A DNA stretch of 64,000 nucleotides, taken from NCBI GenBank assembly GCA_964631865.1, contig CAZWAK010000010.1, forward strand, positions 1 to 64,000, read 5' to 3'. A program made the translations under genes and the position numbers. The notes beneath the pieces are model-generated. The model was not told the DNA's origin. It saw only the letters and a program-made list of their open reading frames with translations, and ran no database searches. This document shows positions 33,878 through 42,378 of the stretch, piece by piece. Within the stretch, counting starts at the first letter, position 1; each line of letters begins with the position of its first letter. This stretch comes from JAFDVL01 sp964631865. Its GTDB lineage: Bacteria > Acidobacteriota > Blastocatellia > RBC074.

Positions 33878-34168
33878 ATGGCAACACCCTCAATCATCGA
33901 AGTTCAACAAGGAATTTGGATTGATGCAGCTTTGTTAGAAGAAGCAGGACTGAGCGAACAGTATCGGATTGTCGTTGAGCCGGGAAGTATCCGTATTCTT
34001 CCTTTGACCAAACCAACTGTGCGCGAAACCGCATTGGCTCCAGCGTGGGAAACATTCCGTCAGATGGGGACGGGCGCACAGTCTGGGACTTTATCCAACA
34101 CGGCAGCCCAGCATGACAAATATTTATATGGGGGGGACGCTAATATCGCAGGTGATGAGCCAGCATGA
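33878..34168 (+). CDS. Antitoxin-like protein (pair 2)
   Basis: 96 residues, with an AbrB/SpoVT-like look at the start (IIEVQQGIWIDAALLEEAGL, VVEPGSIRILPL: a swapped-hairpin-like beta pattern) and a helical C-terminus ending QHDKYLYGGDAN. The D-x-YLYG tail is shared with the antitoxins at 32051 and 59518. Start codon is uncertain: ATG 33878, ATG 33863 and GTG 33854 are in frame, none with a good Shine-Dalgarno. The TGA overlaps the toxin ATG. Confidence 0.72.
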   Translation: MATPSIIEVQQGIWIDAALLEEAGLSEQYRIVVEPGSIRILPLTKPTVRETALAPAWETFRQMGTGAQSGTLSNTAAQHDKYLYGGDANIAGDEPA

Positions 34169-34581
34169 TCTCCATTTTTGTAGATACCAGTGCCTGGGCC
34201 GCGATTGCCGATAGCGCCGATCAATATCATGAAGTGGCCTTGCTCGTGCAGGAAGAAATCGCAGGAAAATATCAGTTAGTCATCAGCAATTACATTCTGG
34301 ATGAAGCGTTTACCTTACTTTTGATGAATGTCGGGTATCAACGTACTTTTGAGTTCAAACAGAAGCTGGAGGTATTGATACAGGCAGGGATTTTGCAGGT
34401 CGTTTGGGTGACAGCGGAGTTCGCCGAAGAGGCTTGGCAGGTCTTCGAACAGTTCAATACAGACAAGCACTGGTCTTTCACGGATTGTGTTTCTTATGTG
34501 GTGATGAAGCGATATGGCATTGTGGAAGCCTTTACCTTTGATCACCATTTCAAGCAGATGGGCTTCCTGTGCCATCCTTGA
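34165..34581 (+). CDS. PIN-domain toxin, VapC-like (pair 2)
   Basis: 138-residue PIN nuclease. Acidic residues: Asp in IFVDTSAWAAIAD (residue 6), Glu in ILDEAFTLLL, and Asp in SFTDCVSYVV and FTFDHHF. Different enough from pair 1 to be an independent acquisition rather than a recent copy. The ATG overlaps its antitoxin gene by four bases. The pair is flanked by near-identical segments (33640-33831 and 34644-34806). Confidence 0.85.
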   Translation: MISIFVDTSAWAAIADSADQYHEVALLVQEEIAGKYQLVISNYILDEAFTLLLMNVGYQRTFEFKQKLEVLIQAGILQVVWVTAEFAEEAWQVFEQFNTDKHWSFTDCVSYVVMKRYGIVEAFTFDHHFKQMGFLCHP

Positions 34582-34643
34582 AAGTACGTCCTAGTCGGAT
34601 TGATAGAGGTCGTGCAACTATCCGAATAAACTGCGAGTCACGC

Positions 34644-34673
34644 CAGACGGAAGCGAAAACGAACGGCAAATAA
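34644..34673 (+). pseudogene. Tail fragment of the orphan family (copy 3')
   Basis: Ten codons reading QTEAKTNGK-stop, equivalent to the last residues of the 31346-31816 gene, directly followed by element O. It shows that the element and the gene's 3' end were duplicated together. The surrounding 34582-34643 holds nothing recognised. Confidence 0.7.
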
Positions 34674-34679
34674 TGATTC

Positions 34680-34806
34680 GCCACGAATTCCACGAATCTG
34701 CACGAATTCTTGCGGGAAAGAAAGTTGTGAGTATTTCCGCTAAGAAGAAAGTCCACAGCTTACTTGAACAAAAGCCCATTCGTGAAAATTCGTGAAATTC
34801 GTGGCA
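34680..34806. repeat. CACGAAT element O
   Basis: Left arm from 34680 (GCCACGAATTCCACGAATCT), right arm 34779-34806. Shares an 84-base identical block with element N. Confidence 0.85.
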
Positions 34807-34869
34807 GAAAAACCCATCCATCACAGTCCCCGAAGTTAGAATTAAACTGCTTCCCCTCGATAAGAAAAG

Positions 34870-34904
34870 AAATTCGTGCAGATTCGTGGAATTCGTGGCA
34901 AAAA
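34870..34904. repeat. CACGAAT family, right arm P fused to a gene remnant
   Basis: AATTCGTGCAGATTCGTG then GAATTCGTGGCAAAAAA, running directly into the third orphan copy, with the same junction as arm M. No left arm is seen between 34807 and 34869. Confidence 0.8.
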
Positions 34905-35201
34905 AATGCCATACAAAATCCCGACCTCCTGCCGCGTGCCTTCAACATCGAAGAAATGCGCAAGGACGTCGAATTGATGCAAATGCTGCAACCAATTCTG
35001 ATGGTGATAAACCAATTGCAGGATTTGATCGAAGACACCTATGTGCAAGTCGGCAGCGAAGCCTACACGGCAGCGTTGACCGTTTATAACTACGCGAAGA
35101 ATTCGCCATCGGGCACGGCGTTGGAAGGCGTGGCGGAAGAATTGGGCCGCCGCTTCGCGCGCAAACCACGGACGACGGAACCAAAAACGAATGGGAAATA
35201 A
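34905..35201 (+). pseudogene. 5'-truncated orphan-family copy 3
   Basis: About 98 codons from NAIQNPDLLPRAFNIEE to the end (EPKTNGK), without the internal deletion of copy 2. The N-terminal 60 residues of the full copy are missing, replaced by the repeat arm at the same GCCA junction. The frame is open upstream through repeat arms to 34764, so a 145-residue chimera with a repeat-encoded N-terminus is possible on paper. No Shine-Dalgarno is seen; probably a relic. Confidence 0.78.
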
Positions 35202-35229
35202 GTAGCTCGGAAAACGAAAAACACATAAC

Positions 35230-35323
35230 AAAAGGGAATGACCTCTCTGCGATCAGAAAGTTTTTCCCTTTTGATTCCTACAGGCCAACGTGTCATGCAG
35301 TTCAGCCGACATTGGCCTTTTTT
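35230..35323 (+). terminator. Two hairpins, the second a probable intrinsic terminator
   Basis: AAAAGGGAA (35230-35238) pairs with TTCCCTTTT (35264-35272). Then GGCCAA (35283-35288) with TTGGCC (35312-35317), extended by TGTC/GACA after a bulge, followed by six T (35318-35323). It would insulate the pseudaminic-acid operon from the cassette region upstream. Confidence 0.65.
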
Positions 35324-35397
35324 CATAAGCAGCAATTGCCCCTATACTTCCAAATGGCCCAGGTCCTGGAGTCGTCAATATTTTGAGAGACTATTCG

Positions 35398-36402
35398 ATG
35401 TTAGCCAAGAAATCCATACTAATTACGGGAGGAACAGGCTCTTTCGGCAAAGCCTTTGTCGAGACTGTTTTGGCCCGCTATCCTGACATTAATCGGCTTG
35501 TGGTGTACTCGCGCGATGAGTTAAAGCAATTTGAGATGGAGCAGCAGTTTTCATCCGAGGAGTACCCGAATCTCAGATACTTTATTGGTGACGTGCGAGA
35601 TGGCGCGCGCTTGCGCCGCGCGCTTGAAGGCATTGATGTTGTGGTTCATGCTGCAGCATTAAAGCAGGTTCCAGCCGCTGAATACAATCCATTTGAGTGT
35701 ATAAAGACGAATATCTTTGGAGCGCAGAATCTTATTGAAACTTGTCTGGATGCGAACGTAAATCGTATAGTCGCACTATCCACTGATAAGGCGGCGGCCC
35801 CCATCAATCTTTATGGGGCAACAAAGCTTTGTTCGGATAAATTGTTTGTTGCCGCGAATAACATCAAAGGCAGCCGGGACGCGCGGTTTAGCGTTGTTCG
35901 TTATGGGAATGTAATGGGCAGTCGCGGTTCGGTAATCCCTTTTTTCCTGAAGAAACGAGCCAGCAAAGTTTTACCTATAACTGATCCCACAATGACGCGA
36001 TTTAATATAACCCTGCAAGAAGGGGTAGATATGGTGTTATGGGCATTGGAAAATGCCTGGGGAGGGGAAGTATTCGTTCCTAAAATACCATCTTATCGAA
36101 TCTTGGATTTAGCCCAAGCTATTGGCCCAGATTGCGAACATCCCATTATAGGCGTGCGTCCTGGCGAGAAAATCCACGAAGAAATGATCACATCCAGCGA
36201 TAGCTACAACACGGTTGATTTAAGCCATTATTATGCCATCTTACCTGTTGGTGGTAATTACAGTATTGCAGAATACTGTAAGGCGACTGGGGCAAAACCG
36301 GTTGAGCGAGGGTTCTGCTACAATAGCGGCGATAATGAACAGTTTTTGACCGTTCATGAATTACGGAAGTTGATTCGGGCGCATGTTGATTCTACCCTGT
36401 AA
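35398..36402 (+). CDS. pseB: UDP-N-acetylglucosamine 4,6-dehydratase (inverting), PseB
   Basis: First step of the CMP-pseudaminic acid pathway: converts UDP-GlcNAc to UDP-2-acetamido-2,6-dideoxy-beta-L-arabino-hexos-4-ulose. 334 residues of the short, soluble SDR type. The NAD motif ITGGTGSFGKAF is at the N-terminus, LSTDKAAAPINLYGATK holds the catalytic Asp-Lys and Tyr-Lys, and VVRYGNVMGSRGSVIP matches PseB/FlaA1. The ATG at 35398 gives the canonical start; an upstream in-frame ATG adds five residues. First gene of a long same-strand operon; the next gene follows after 11 bases. Confidence 0.92.
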   Translation: MLAKKSILITGGTGSFGKAFVETVLARYPDINRLVVYSRDELKQFEMEQQFSSEEYPNLRYFIGDVRDGARLRRALEGIDVVVHAAALKQVPAAEYNPFECIKTNIFGAQNLIETCLDANVNRIVALSTDKAAAPINLYGATKLCSDKLFVAANNIKGSRDARFSVVRYGNVMGSRGSVIPFFLKKRASKVLPITDPTMTRFNITLQEGVDMVLWALENAWGGEVFVPKIPSYRILDLAQAIGPDCEHPIIGVRPGEKIHEEMITSSDSYNTVDLSHYYAILPVGGNYSIAEYCKATGAKPVERGFCYNSGDNEQFLTVHELRKLIRAHVDSTL

Positions 36403-36413
36403 TACTTGATTTT

Positions 36414-37577
36414 ATGAGTATCATTCCCTATGGCCGCCAAGACATTTCTGAAGCGGACATTCAGGCGGTAGTAGACGTCTTGCGTTCGGATTTCCTTACT
36501 CAAGGACCTGCTGTCCCCGCTTTTGAAAATGCGGTTGCTTCATATTGTAAGGCAAAACATGCCGTAGCGGTTAATAGTGCCACCTCGGCTTTACATCTCG
36601 CCTGTTTGGCGCTTGGGATTGGGAAAGGGGATGTTGTTTGGACCAGTCCAATTACCTTTGTTGCCAGTGCTAATTGCGCATTATATTGCGGCGCTGATGT
36701 GGATTTTGTTGATATAGACCCGCGCACATATAACTTGAGTGTCGCGCAACTAGCAGAAAAACTAGAACTGGCCGAAAAATCAGGTTGTTTGCCTAAGGTC
36801 GTCATTCCAGTACATTTATGTGGCCAGTCCTGCGATATGAAAGGCATTTATGCGCTCGGTCAACGTTATGGCTTCAAGATTATTGAAGATGCCTCGCACG
36901 CAATCGGCGGAAAATACTGTGGAGAGCCAATCGGTAACTGTCGTTACAGCGACATTACAATTTTTAGCTTTCATCCAGTCAAAATTATCACCACTGCTGA
37001 AGGCGGGATGGCGCTAACGAATGATGACCAATTGGCGAAGCGCATGCAATTACTCCGCAGTCATGGGATTACTCGTGATACAAACGAGATGACGCAAGAA
37101 GCGGATGGGGCGTGGTACTATCAACAGCTTGATTTAGGTTTTAATTATCGTATGACGGATATCCAAGCTGCCCTGGGTTTGAGCCAAATGGCACGATTGG
37201 ATGATTTCGTAGCAAAGCGGCATTCTATCGCTAGGTATTATGATGAGTGTCTAATTGATCTTCCTTTAATTACGCCCTGGCAACATTCGCATTGTTATTC
37301 TGGGCTTCACTTATATGTAATAAGACTAAAAGCAAGCGATATTCATAAAACCCATCGGGAAGTGTTCAATGACTTACGGTCTGCCGGCGTAGGTGTGAAC
37401 TTGCATTATATACCTGTCTATTTGCAACCTTATTATAAGCAATTGGGTTTTCAGCCGGGATACTGTAAGGAAGCAGAGCAGTATTATGCAGAAGCCATTA
37501 GCTTACCAATGTATTCGGGCCTATCACTATCGTTTCAAAATCAAGTTATAGAAACTGTTAAGCATAATTTGGGCTGA
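36414..37577 (+). CDS. pseC: UDP-4-amino-4,6-dideoxy-N-acetyl-beta-L-altrosamine transaminase, PseC
   Basis: PLP aminotransferase, second step of pseudaminic acid synthesis, acting on the PseB product. 387 residues. PseC-like features are the start IPYGRQDISEADIQAVVDVL, TQGPAVPAFENAVA, VNSATSALHLACLALGIGKG, HLCGQSCDM, the PLP aspartate in IIEDASHAIGG and Schiff-base Lys190 in SFHPVKIITTAEGGM. Sits between pseB and an aldo/keto reductase gene with very short spacers. Confidence 0.93.
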   Translation: MSIIPYGRQDISEADIQAVVDVLRSDFLTQGPAVPAFENAVASYCKAKHAVAVNSATSALHLACLALGIGKGDVVWTSPITFVASANCALYCGADVDFVDIDPRTYNLSVAQLAEKLELAEKSGCLPKVVIPVHLCGQSCDMKGIYALGQRYGFKIIEDASHAIGGKYCGEPIGNCRYSDITIFSFHPVKIITTAEGGMALTNDDQLAKRMQLLRSHGITRDTNEMTQEADGAWYYQQLDLGFNYRMTDIQAALGLSQMARLDDFVAKRHSIARYYDECLIDLPLITPWQHSHCYSGLHLYVIRLKASDIHKTHREVFNDLRSAGVGVNLHYIPVYLQPYYKQLGFQPGYCKEAEQYYAEAISLPMYSGLSLSFQNQVIETVKHNLG

Positions 37578-37581
37578 AGAA

Positions 37582-38472
37582 ATGTTTGCTACGACATTGC
37601 GACCAAGTCGTTTTGCCATTGGAACAGCTCAATTTGGGTTTCCCTATGGCATCGCCAATCGAGAAGGTCAAGTTAGCCAAGAGACTGCCAGAGCTATACT
37701 AAATATAGCAGCCACAAATGGTATTGATACTCTTGATACTGCCATTGCGTATGGTGAGAGTGAAGCATGTCTAGGAGAAATCGGTACGCAAGGCTTTAAA
37801 GTAGTTACTAAAGTACCCCGTATACCAGACAGAGTTTCAGATATAAGAGGTTGGATAGGAGAGCAATTTTCAGCCTCGCTGTTACGCCTTAGTTTAAATG
37901 CAGTATACGGGCTATTGTTGCATGACCCTAATCAGTTGTTGGGAGCTAATGGAAAGGCGCTTTATGAATCTTTGAAAGATTTGAAAGAGACCAATAAAGT
38001 AAAAAAGATAGGCGTTTCTGTTTACTCGCCAGATGAGTTAGAACCAATAATGTCTCGATATCGGTTTGAGTTGATCCAGGCTCCATTGAACCTGCTGGAC
38101 CGCCGGCTGCATACTTCTGGTTGGTCGAGACGGTTGAAAGATAGTGGCATTGAAATTCATACCCGGTCGGCCTTTTTGCAAGGCCTGCTGCTGATGGCGA
38201 AAACGGCCATTCCCGCAAAATTTTCACGCTGGGAAAGCATCTTCGAAGCGTGGCATAACTGGCTTGCAGGTCAAGGCAGATCGGCAGTGAAAGCTTGCTT
38301 GGCCTATCCATTATCCTTGCCAGAGGTTGACCGTGTTGTAATAGGCGTAGAAAACGTGAGACAGTTAAACCAAATTATCAGCGTGGAAGCTGCAGGCTCT
38401 AATGATGAATTGCCAGACCTTCGCTGCGAGGATGAAGACCTAATTAATCCGTCCCGATGGAATCGCTTATGA
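37582..38472 (+). CDS. Aldo/keto reductase
   Basis: 296-residue NADPH-dependent oxidoreductase of the aldo/keto reductase fold. Family features: IGTAQFGFPYGIANREGQVS, the Asp/Tyr pair in GIDTLDTAIAYGESEACLG, a lysine in FKVVTKVPR and LLHDPNQLL (HD in place of the usual catalytic histidine context). Such reductases are often found in nonulosonic-acid and spore-coat polysaccharide clusters, where their step is not firmly known. Starts five bases after pseC and its stop overlaps the next ATG (ATGA). Confidence 0.85.
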   Translation: MFATTLRPSRFAIGTAQFGFPYGIANREGQVSQETARAILNIAATNGIDTLDTAIAYGESEACLGEIGTQGFKVVTKVPRIPDRVSDIRGWIGEQFSASLLRLSLNAVYGLLLHDPNQLLGANGKALYESLKDLKETNKVKKIGVSVYSPDELEPIMSRYRFELIQAPLNLLDRRLHTSGWSRRLKDSGIEIHTRSAFLQGLLLMAKTAIPAKFSRWESIFEAWHNWLAGQGRSAVKACLAYPLSLPEVDRVVIGVENVRQLNQIISVEAAGSNDELPDLRCEDEDLINPSRWNRL

Positions 38473-40496
38473 AAATAATTGCAATTGTTCAAGCCCGTAT
38501 GGGGTCTATGCGCCTTCCAAACAAGGTAATGAAGCCTATTTGTGGGACCCCACTTATTGAATTATTGCTCTCTCGGTTGTCAAAGGCGAAAGAAGTTGAT
38601 CAAATTATTGTTGCAACCTCTGTGGAGGAACATAATCTACCGTTAGTCGAGTATGTGCGGAACCTTGGTTATGCCTGTGAGCAAGGCAGCGAAAATGATG
38701 TGTTGGACCGCTTTGTGCAAGTTGTACGCGCATATCCGGCCGATGTAATTGTTCGTATTACGGGTGATTGTCCTTTAGTAGACCCTGGGCTGGTTGATGA
38801 AGCTATTCGACTGTTTAAAAGTAGCGAGGTTGATTACTGTAGTAACATCGCGCCACCAAGTTATCCCGATGGCTTAGATATTGAAGTTTGTACAGTCAAT
38901 GCCTTAGCTCAAGCTTGGGCAGAGTCACAAAAGCCTTTTGATCGTGAGCATGTGACCCCTTACCTACGTGAACCAGGGCGTTTCAAAACAGCATCCATGC
39001 AACATCATGAAAACTTATCTGGATTGCGTTGGACGGTAGACGAAGCCGATGACTTTGCTGTCATTGAAAAAGTATTCCAACATTTTCACCCTCGTCGAGA
39101 TTTTACTTGGGAAGAAGTCCTTACCTTGCAAATTCAACAGCCAGATATTTTTAATGCGAATCAGCATTTGATTCGTAACGAAGGGGCTATGATGGGAACA
39201 GGTCAAAAACTTTGGAAACGTGCCAAACAGGTCATACCTGGTGGCAATATGTTACTCTCCAAACGTGCTGAAATGTTCCTTCCAGAACAATGGCCTGCCT
39301 ATTTCAGTAAGGCAAAGGGCTGTAAGGTTTGGGATTTAGACGGGAACGAATACATAGACATGTTCATCATGGGAATTGGCACCAATATTCTTGGTTATGG
39401 GCATCCTGAGGTAGATGATGCTGTGCGAAGAACGATTGATGCCGGGAATATGTCTACGTTCAATTGTCCCGAAGAAGTTTACTTAGCTGAAAAACTGATT
39501 GAGTTACATCCCTGGGCCGATATGGTGCGTTTTGCTCGGTCAGGCGGAGAAGCGAATGCCATTGCGATTCGAATTGCCCGTGCTGCGTCTGGGAAAGATA
39601 AAGTTGCCATTTGTGGGTATCATGGGTGGCACGATTGGTATTTATCCGCCAATCTTGGAGATGATCAAATCTTAGCTGGACATCTGCTACCTGGCTTGGA
39701 GCCAAATGGCGTTCCGAAAAACTTACGCGGGACTGTCTTCCCCTTTAGCTATAATAATTTTGCTGAACTGGAAACGCTTGTTAATACCCACGACATCGGT
39801 GTAATCAAAATGGAGGTGATGCGCAACCTGGGCCCTGAAGACAAATTCCTCCAGAAAGTAAGGACCCTCGCTTCTGAACGCGGCATCATCTTAATTTTTG
39901 ATGAATGTACCTCTGGCTTCCGACAAACTTTTGGCGGCTTACATAAAATGTATGGGGTTGAGCCTGATATGGCAATGTTTGGGAAAGCTCTCGGCAACGG
40001 CTACGGAATTACCGCTACCATTGGTAAGAGGGAGATAATGGAGGCAGCGCAAACCACATTTATCAGCAGTACTTTCTGGACAGAACGAATTGGACCAACC
40101 GCTGCTCTCAAGACGCTTGAGATCATGGAACGTGAAAAGTCCTGGGAGCGGATCACGCAAACAGGATTAGACATCACTGCTAAGTGGAAATCATTGGCTG
40201 AAAAACATGGGATTTCTATTGTTACTAGCGGATTACCTACGCTAACGAGCTTTTCATTTAAGAGTCCCCAAGGGCTAGCTTATAAAACGCTAATTACGCA
40301 AGAAATGCTGGCTCAAGGCTACCTTGCTGGAACCAGTGTTTATGTATGTACCGAACATACGCCGGAAGTTGTAAATACGTTCTTTCAGATATTAGACCCT
40401 GTGTTTGCCATGATAAAGGAGTGTGAAGAAGGAAGGGATGTTAGAGAACTGCTTAAAGGACCAGTTTGTCATGGTGGGTTTAAAAGGCTGAATTGA
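38469..40496 (+). CDS. Fusion of SpsF-like cytidylyltransferase and class III (GSA-type) aminotransferase
   Basis: 675 residues in two domains. Residues 1-235 are an SpsF/COG1861 nucleotidyltransferase: IAIVQARMGSMRLPNKVM (nucleotide loop), RITGDCPLVDPGLVDEAI and DGLDIEVC. Residues 245-670 are a class III PLP aminotransferase resembling glutamate-1-semialdehyde aminomutase: GGNMLLSKRAEMF, RFARSGGEANAIAIRIARAA, FDECTSGFRQTFGGLHK and the PLP lysine in DMAMFGKALGNGY. The first half probably makes the CMP-nonulosonate (PseF role); the second half would transfer an amino group to a cluster sugar. ATG 38469 overlaps the reductase stop. The fusion is in one frame with no slip. Confidence 0.85.
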   Translation: MKIIAIVQARMGSMRLPNKVMKPICGTPLIELLLSRLSKAKEVDQIIVATSVEEHNLPLVEYVRNLGYACEQGSENDVLDRFVQVVRAYPADVIVRITGDCPLVDPGLVDEAIRLFKSSEVDYCSNIAPPSYPDGLDIEVCTVNALAQAWAESQKPFDREHVTPYLREPGRFKTASMQHHENLSGLRWTVDEADDFAVIEKVFQHFHPRRDFTWEEVLTLQIQQPDIFNANQHLIRNEGAMMGTGQKLWKRAKQVIPGGNMLLSKRAEMFLPEQWPAYFSKAKGCKVWDLDGNEYIDMFIMGIGTNILGYGHPEVDDAVRRTIDAGNMSTFNCPEEVYLAEKLIELHPWADMVRFARSGGEANAIAIRIARAASGKDKVAICGYHGWHDWYLSANLGDDQILAGHLLPGLEPNGVPKNLRGTVFPFSYNNFAELETLVNTHDIGVIKMEVMRNLGPEDKFLQKVRTLASERGIILIFDECTSGFRQTFGGLHKMYGVEPDMAMFGKALGNGYGITATIGKREIMEAAQTTFISSTFWTERIGPTAALKTLEIMEREKSWERITQTGLDITAKWKSLAEKHGISIVTSGLPTLTSFSFKSPQGLAYKTLITQEMLAQGYLAGTSVYVCTEHTPEVVNTFFQILDPVFAMIKECEEGRDVRELLKGPVCHGGFKRLN

Positions 40497-40502
40497 GGTC
40501 TT

Positions 40503-41603
40503 ATGCGCCAGCATTTAGCTATTCGTGCAGATAGTGATACTCGCAAAGGGGTAGGCCATGTAATGCGGATGCTGGCGCTGGCTCAAAGCTGGAAATCAAG
40601 AGTTGGTCGAGTCACATTTATCACCAGTTGTGAAAGCGTAAGTATTCTCGCTCGCGTTCAGGCTGAAGGCTTGAGCCTCAAACAAATCAAGCGATTATGT
40701 CCTGACGAAGATGATTTGCGAACAACGCTCGAAATCTTGAAAACAATTGGGGAAGAAGAGAGAGGAAAAAAGTCGAATATATGGATGGTGACCGATGGGT
40801 ACCATTTTGACGAAGAGTTTCATTCTGGCATTCGTGCCAATGGGTATCGCCTAATGGTAATGGACGATTTTGCCCATCTTCGACATTATCATGCTGACGT
40901 TCTACTTAATCAAAATATTGGTGCAGAACAATTAACGTATCAATGCGAGAGAGAGACAAAAAGATTACTGGGAACTTCTTATACACTTTTGCGGCCTGAG
41001 TTTGGGCAATGGCGCGAGTGGCGTCGCGTGGCCCGAGCGAGGGCTAGTAAAGTGTTAGTTACTTTGGGCGGCTCTGATCCTGATGGCATAATGTTCAATG
41101 TGATTGAGGCTTTGCAGGATAAAAGGTTAAAGAATATAGCAGCCACGATCATAATTGGACCCGCTAATCCCAATCTTAGATCATTGCAAGAGACCGCAAA
41201 ACGCTCTGAAAAAAAAATTCAGTTATTGACCAGTGTTGATAAAGAAATGCCTCAATTAATGGCAGAGGCTGATGTGGCAATTTCTGCTGGCGGCAGTACT
41301 TGTTGGGAACTGGCGTTTATGGGATTGCCGAGCATTACACTTGTACTTGCCGAAAATCAAAGACGAATAGCAGAGGGATTGGCTGCGGTTGGCGTTTTTG
41401 TTAACTTCGGGGAAGCCACAAATGTTAGCCCAGGAAGCTTGGCAGAAAGACTTGAAGAGCTTCTAAGTGATTCAGAAAAGCGACAGCAGATGAGCGATCA
41501 GGGGCGGTGCTTGATTGATGGGAAAGGGGCTGAACGAGTAGTTGCTGAATTGTCTGGTAAGAAAATGAACTGTACATTATATGCGCATTCTCTTTCTAGG
41601 TAA
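40503..41603 (+). CDS. pseG: UDP-2,4-diacetamido-2,4,6-trideoxy-beta-L-altropyranose hydrolase, PseG
   Basis: GT-B-fold hydrolase removing UDP from the PseH product, the fourth step of pseudaminic acid synthesis. 366 residues; typical parts are AIRADSDTRKGVGHVMRMLA (the G-x-GH loop with catalytic His), VMDDFAHLRHYHADVLLNQN and ISAGGSTCWELAFMGLPSIT. Its 3' end overlaps the formyltransferase start by 23 bases, implying coupled expression. Confidence 0.92.
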   Translation: MRQHLAIRADSDTRKGVGHVMRMLALAQSWKSRVGRVTFITSCESVSILARVQAEGLSLKQIKRLCPDEDDLRTTLEILKTIGEEERGKKSNIWMVTDGYHFDEEFHSGIRANGYRLMVMDDFAHLRHYHADVLLNQNIGAEQLTYQCERETKRLLGTSYTLLRPEFGQWREWRRVARARASKVLVTLGGSDPDGIMFNVIEALQDKRLKNIAATIIIGPANPNLRSLQETAKRSEKKIQLLTSVDKEMPQLMAEADVAISAGGSTCWELAFMGLPSITLVLAENQRRIAEGLAAVGVFVNFGEATNVSPGSLAERLEELLSDSEKRQQMSDQGRCLIDGKGAERVVAELSGKKMNCTLYAHSLSR

Positions 41604-42378
41604 CAATTGGGTTGGGTGGAAAATTGCTGAATGGCTAGGAGCACAAGGAGAGCAGCTTGTTGGGTTAGTATTGCATCCAGAGGGAAAACAAAAGTATGGA
41701 GATGCAATTATCAGGAGTACGAAAGTCAATGCTAAGCACATTTTCGATGGCGCAAAGTTGCGTGAATCTGAGATCGTTAATGCGATCAAGAATTTGAAGC
41801 CAGATATTGGTATCTCTGCCTTGTTTGGCTACATTCTAAAACGAGAGATTCTGGAGCTACTGCCCGCTGGGTGCTTAAATATTCACCCTTCACTTTTGCC
41901 GTGGAACCGGGGTTCTTTTCCTAACGTTTGGAGCATTATTGATGGTACACCTGCCGGTGTTACGCTTCATTATCTTGACGAAGGTATTGATACGGGTGAC
42001 ATAGTTGCTCAGCGTGAAATACCTGTTACTATTACAGATACGGGTGGTAGTTTATATAGACGCTTGGAGATGTCATGTGTTGAATTATTTGCCGAAACCT
42101 GGCCGCAGATAAAGAGCGGTAATGCTCCACGCTTTTCGCAGACTAAGGAAGGCGGAACCTCGCATAAAGTAAAGGATGTTGAGAAAATAGATGAGATTGA
42201 TTTAAGTAAAAGTTATCAAGCTAAAGATCTTATAAACCTGATACGAGCACGTACCTTTCCCCCTTACACCGGAGCGTGGGTCAGAGATGGTGAGAAAAAG
42301 GTCTATCTGCAATTGCGAATGTTATACGAAGAAGAGTTAAAGAATGAGGGTAGGAATAACAATGGCACCTCAGATTGA
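41581..42378 (+). CDS. Methionyl-tRNA-formyltransferase-like sugar N-formyltransferase
   Basis: 265-residue formyltransferase fold. Catalytic residues Asn-His are in GCLNIHPSLLPWNRGSFPNV and Asp in GIDTGDIVAQREI. The protein lacks the tRNA-binding C-terminal domain of Fmt and resembles sugar formyltransferases (ArnA N-domain, WlaRD, VioF), which use N10-formyl-tetrahydrofolate. Embedded in the pse operon, so an N-formyl group on pseudaminic acid or another cluster amino sugar is likely (inference). Overlaps pseG by 23 bases and pseI by 17. Confidence 0.85.
   Translation: MRILFLGNNWVGWKIAEWLGAQGEQLVGLVLHPEGKQKYGDAIIRSTKVNAKHIFDGAKLRESEIVNAIKNLKPDIGISALFGYILKREILELLPAGCLNIHPSLLPWNRGSFPNVWSIIDGTPAGVTLHYLDEGIDTGDIVAQREIPVTITDTGGSLYRRLEMSCVELFAETWPQIKSGNAPRFSQTKEGGTSHKVKDVEKIDEIDLSKSYQAKDLINLIRARTFPPYTGAWVRDGEKKVYLQLRMLYEEELKNEGRNNNGTSD

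Noticed and set aside
27981..35000. Integron attC cassette array
   Set aside because: The arrangement is similar, but no GTTRRRY/RYYYAAC core pairs were found in the arms and there is no integrase gene in the window; kept only as an analogy.
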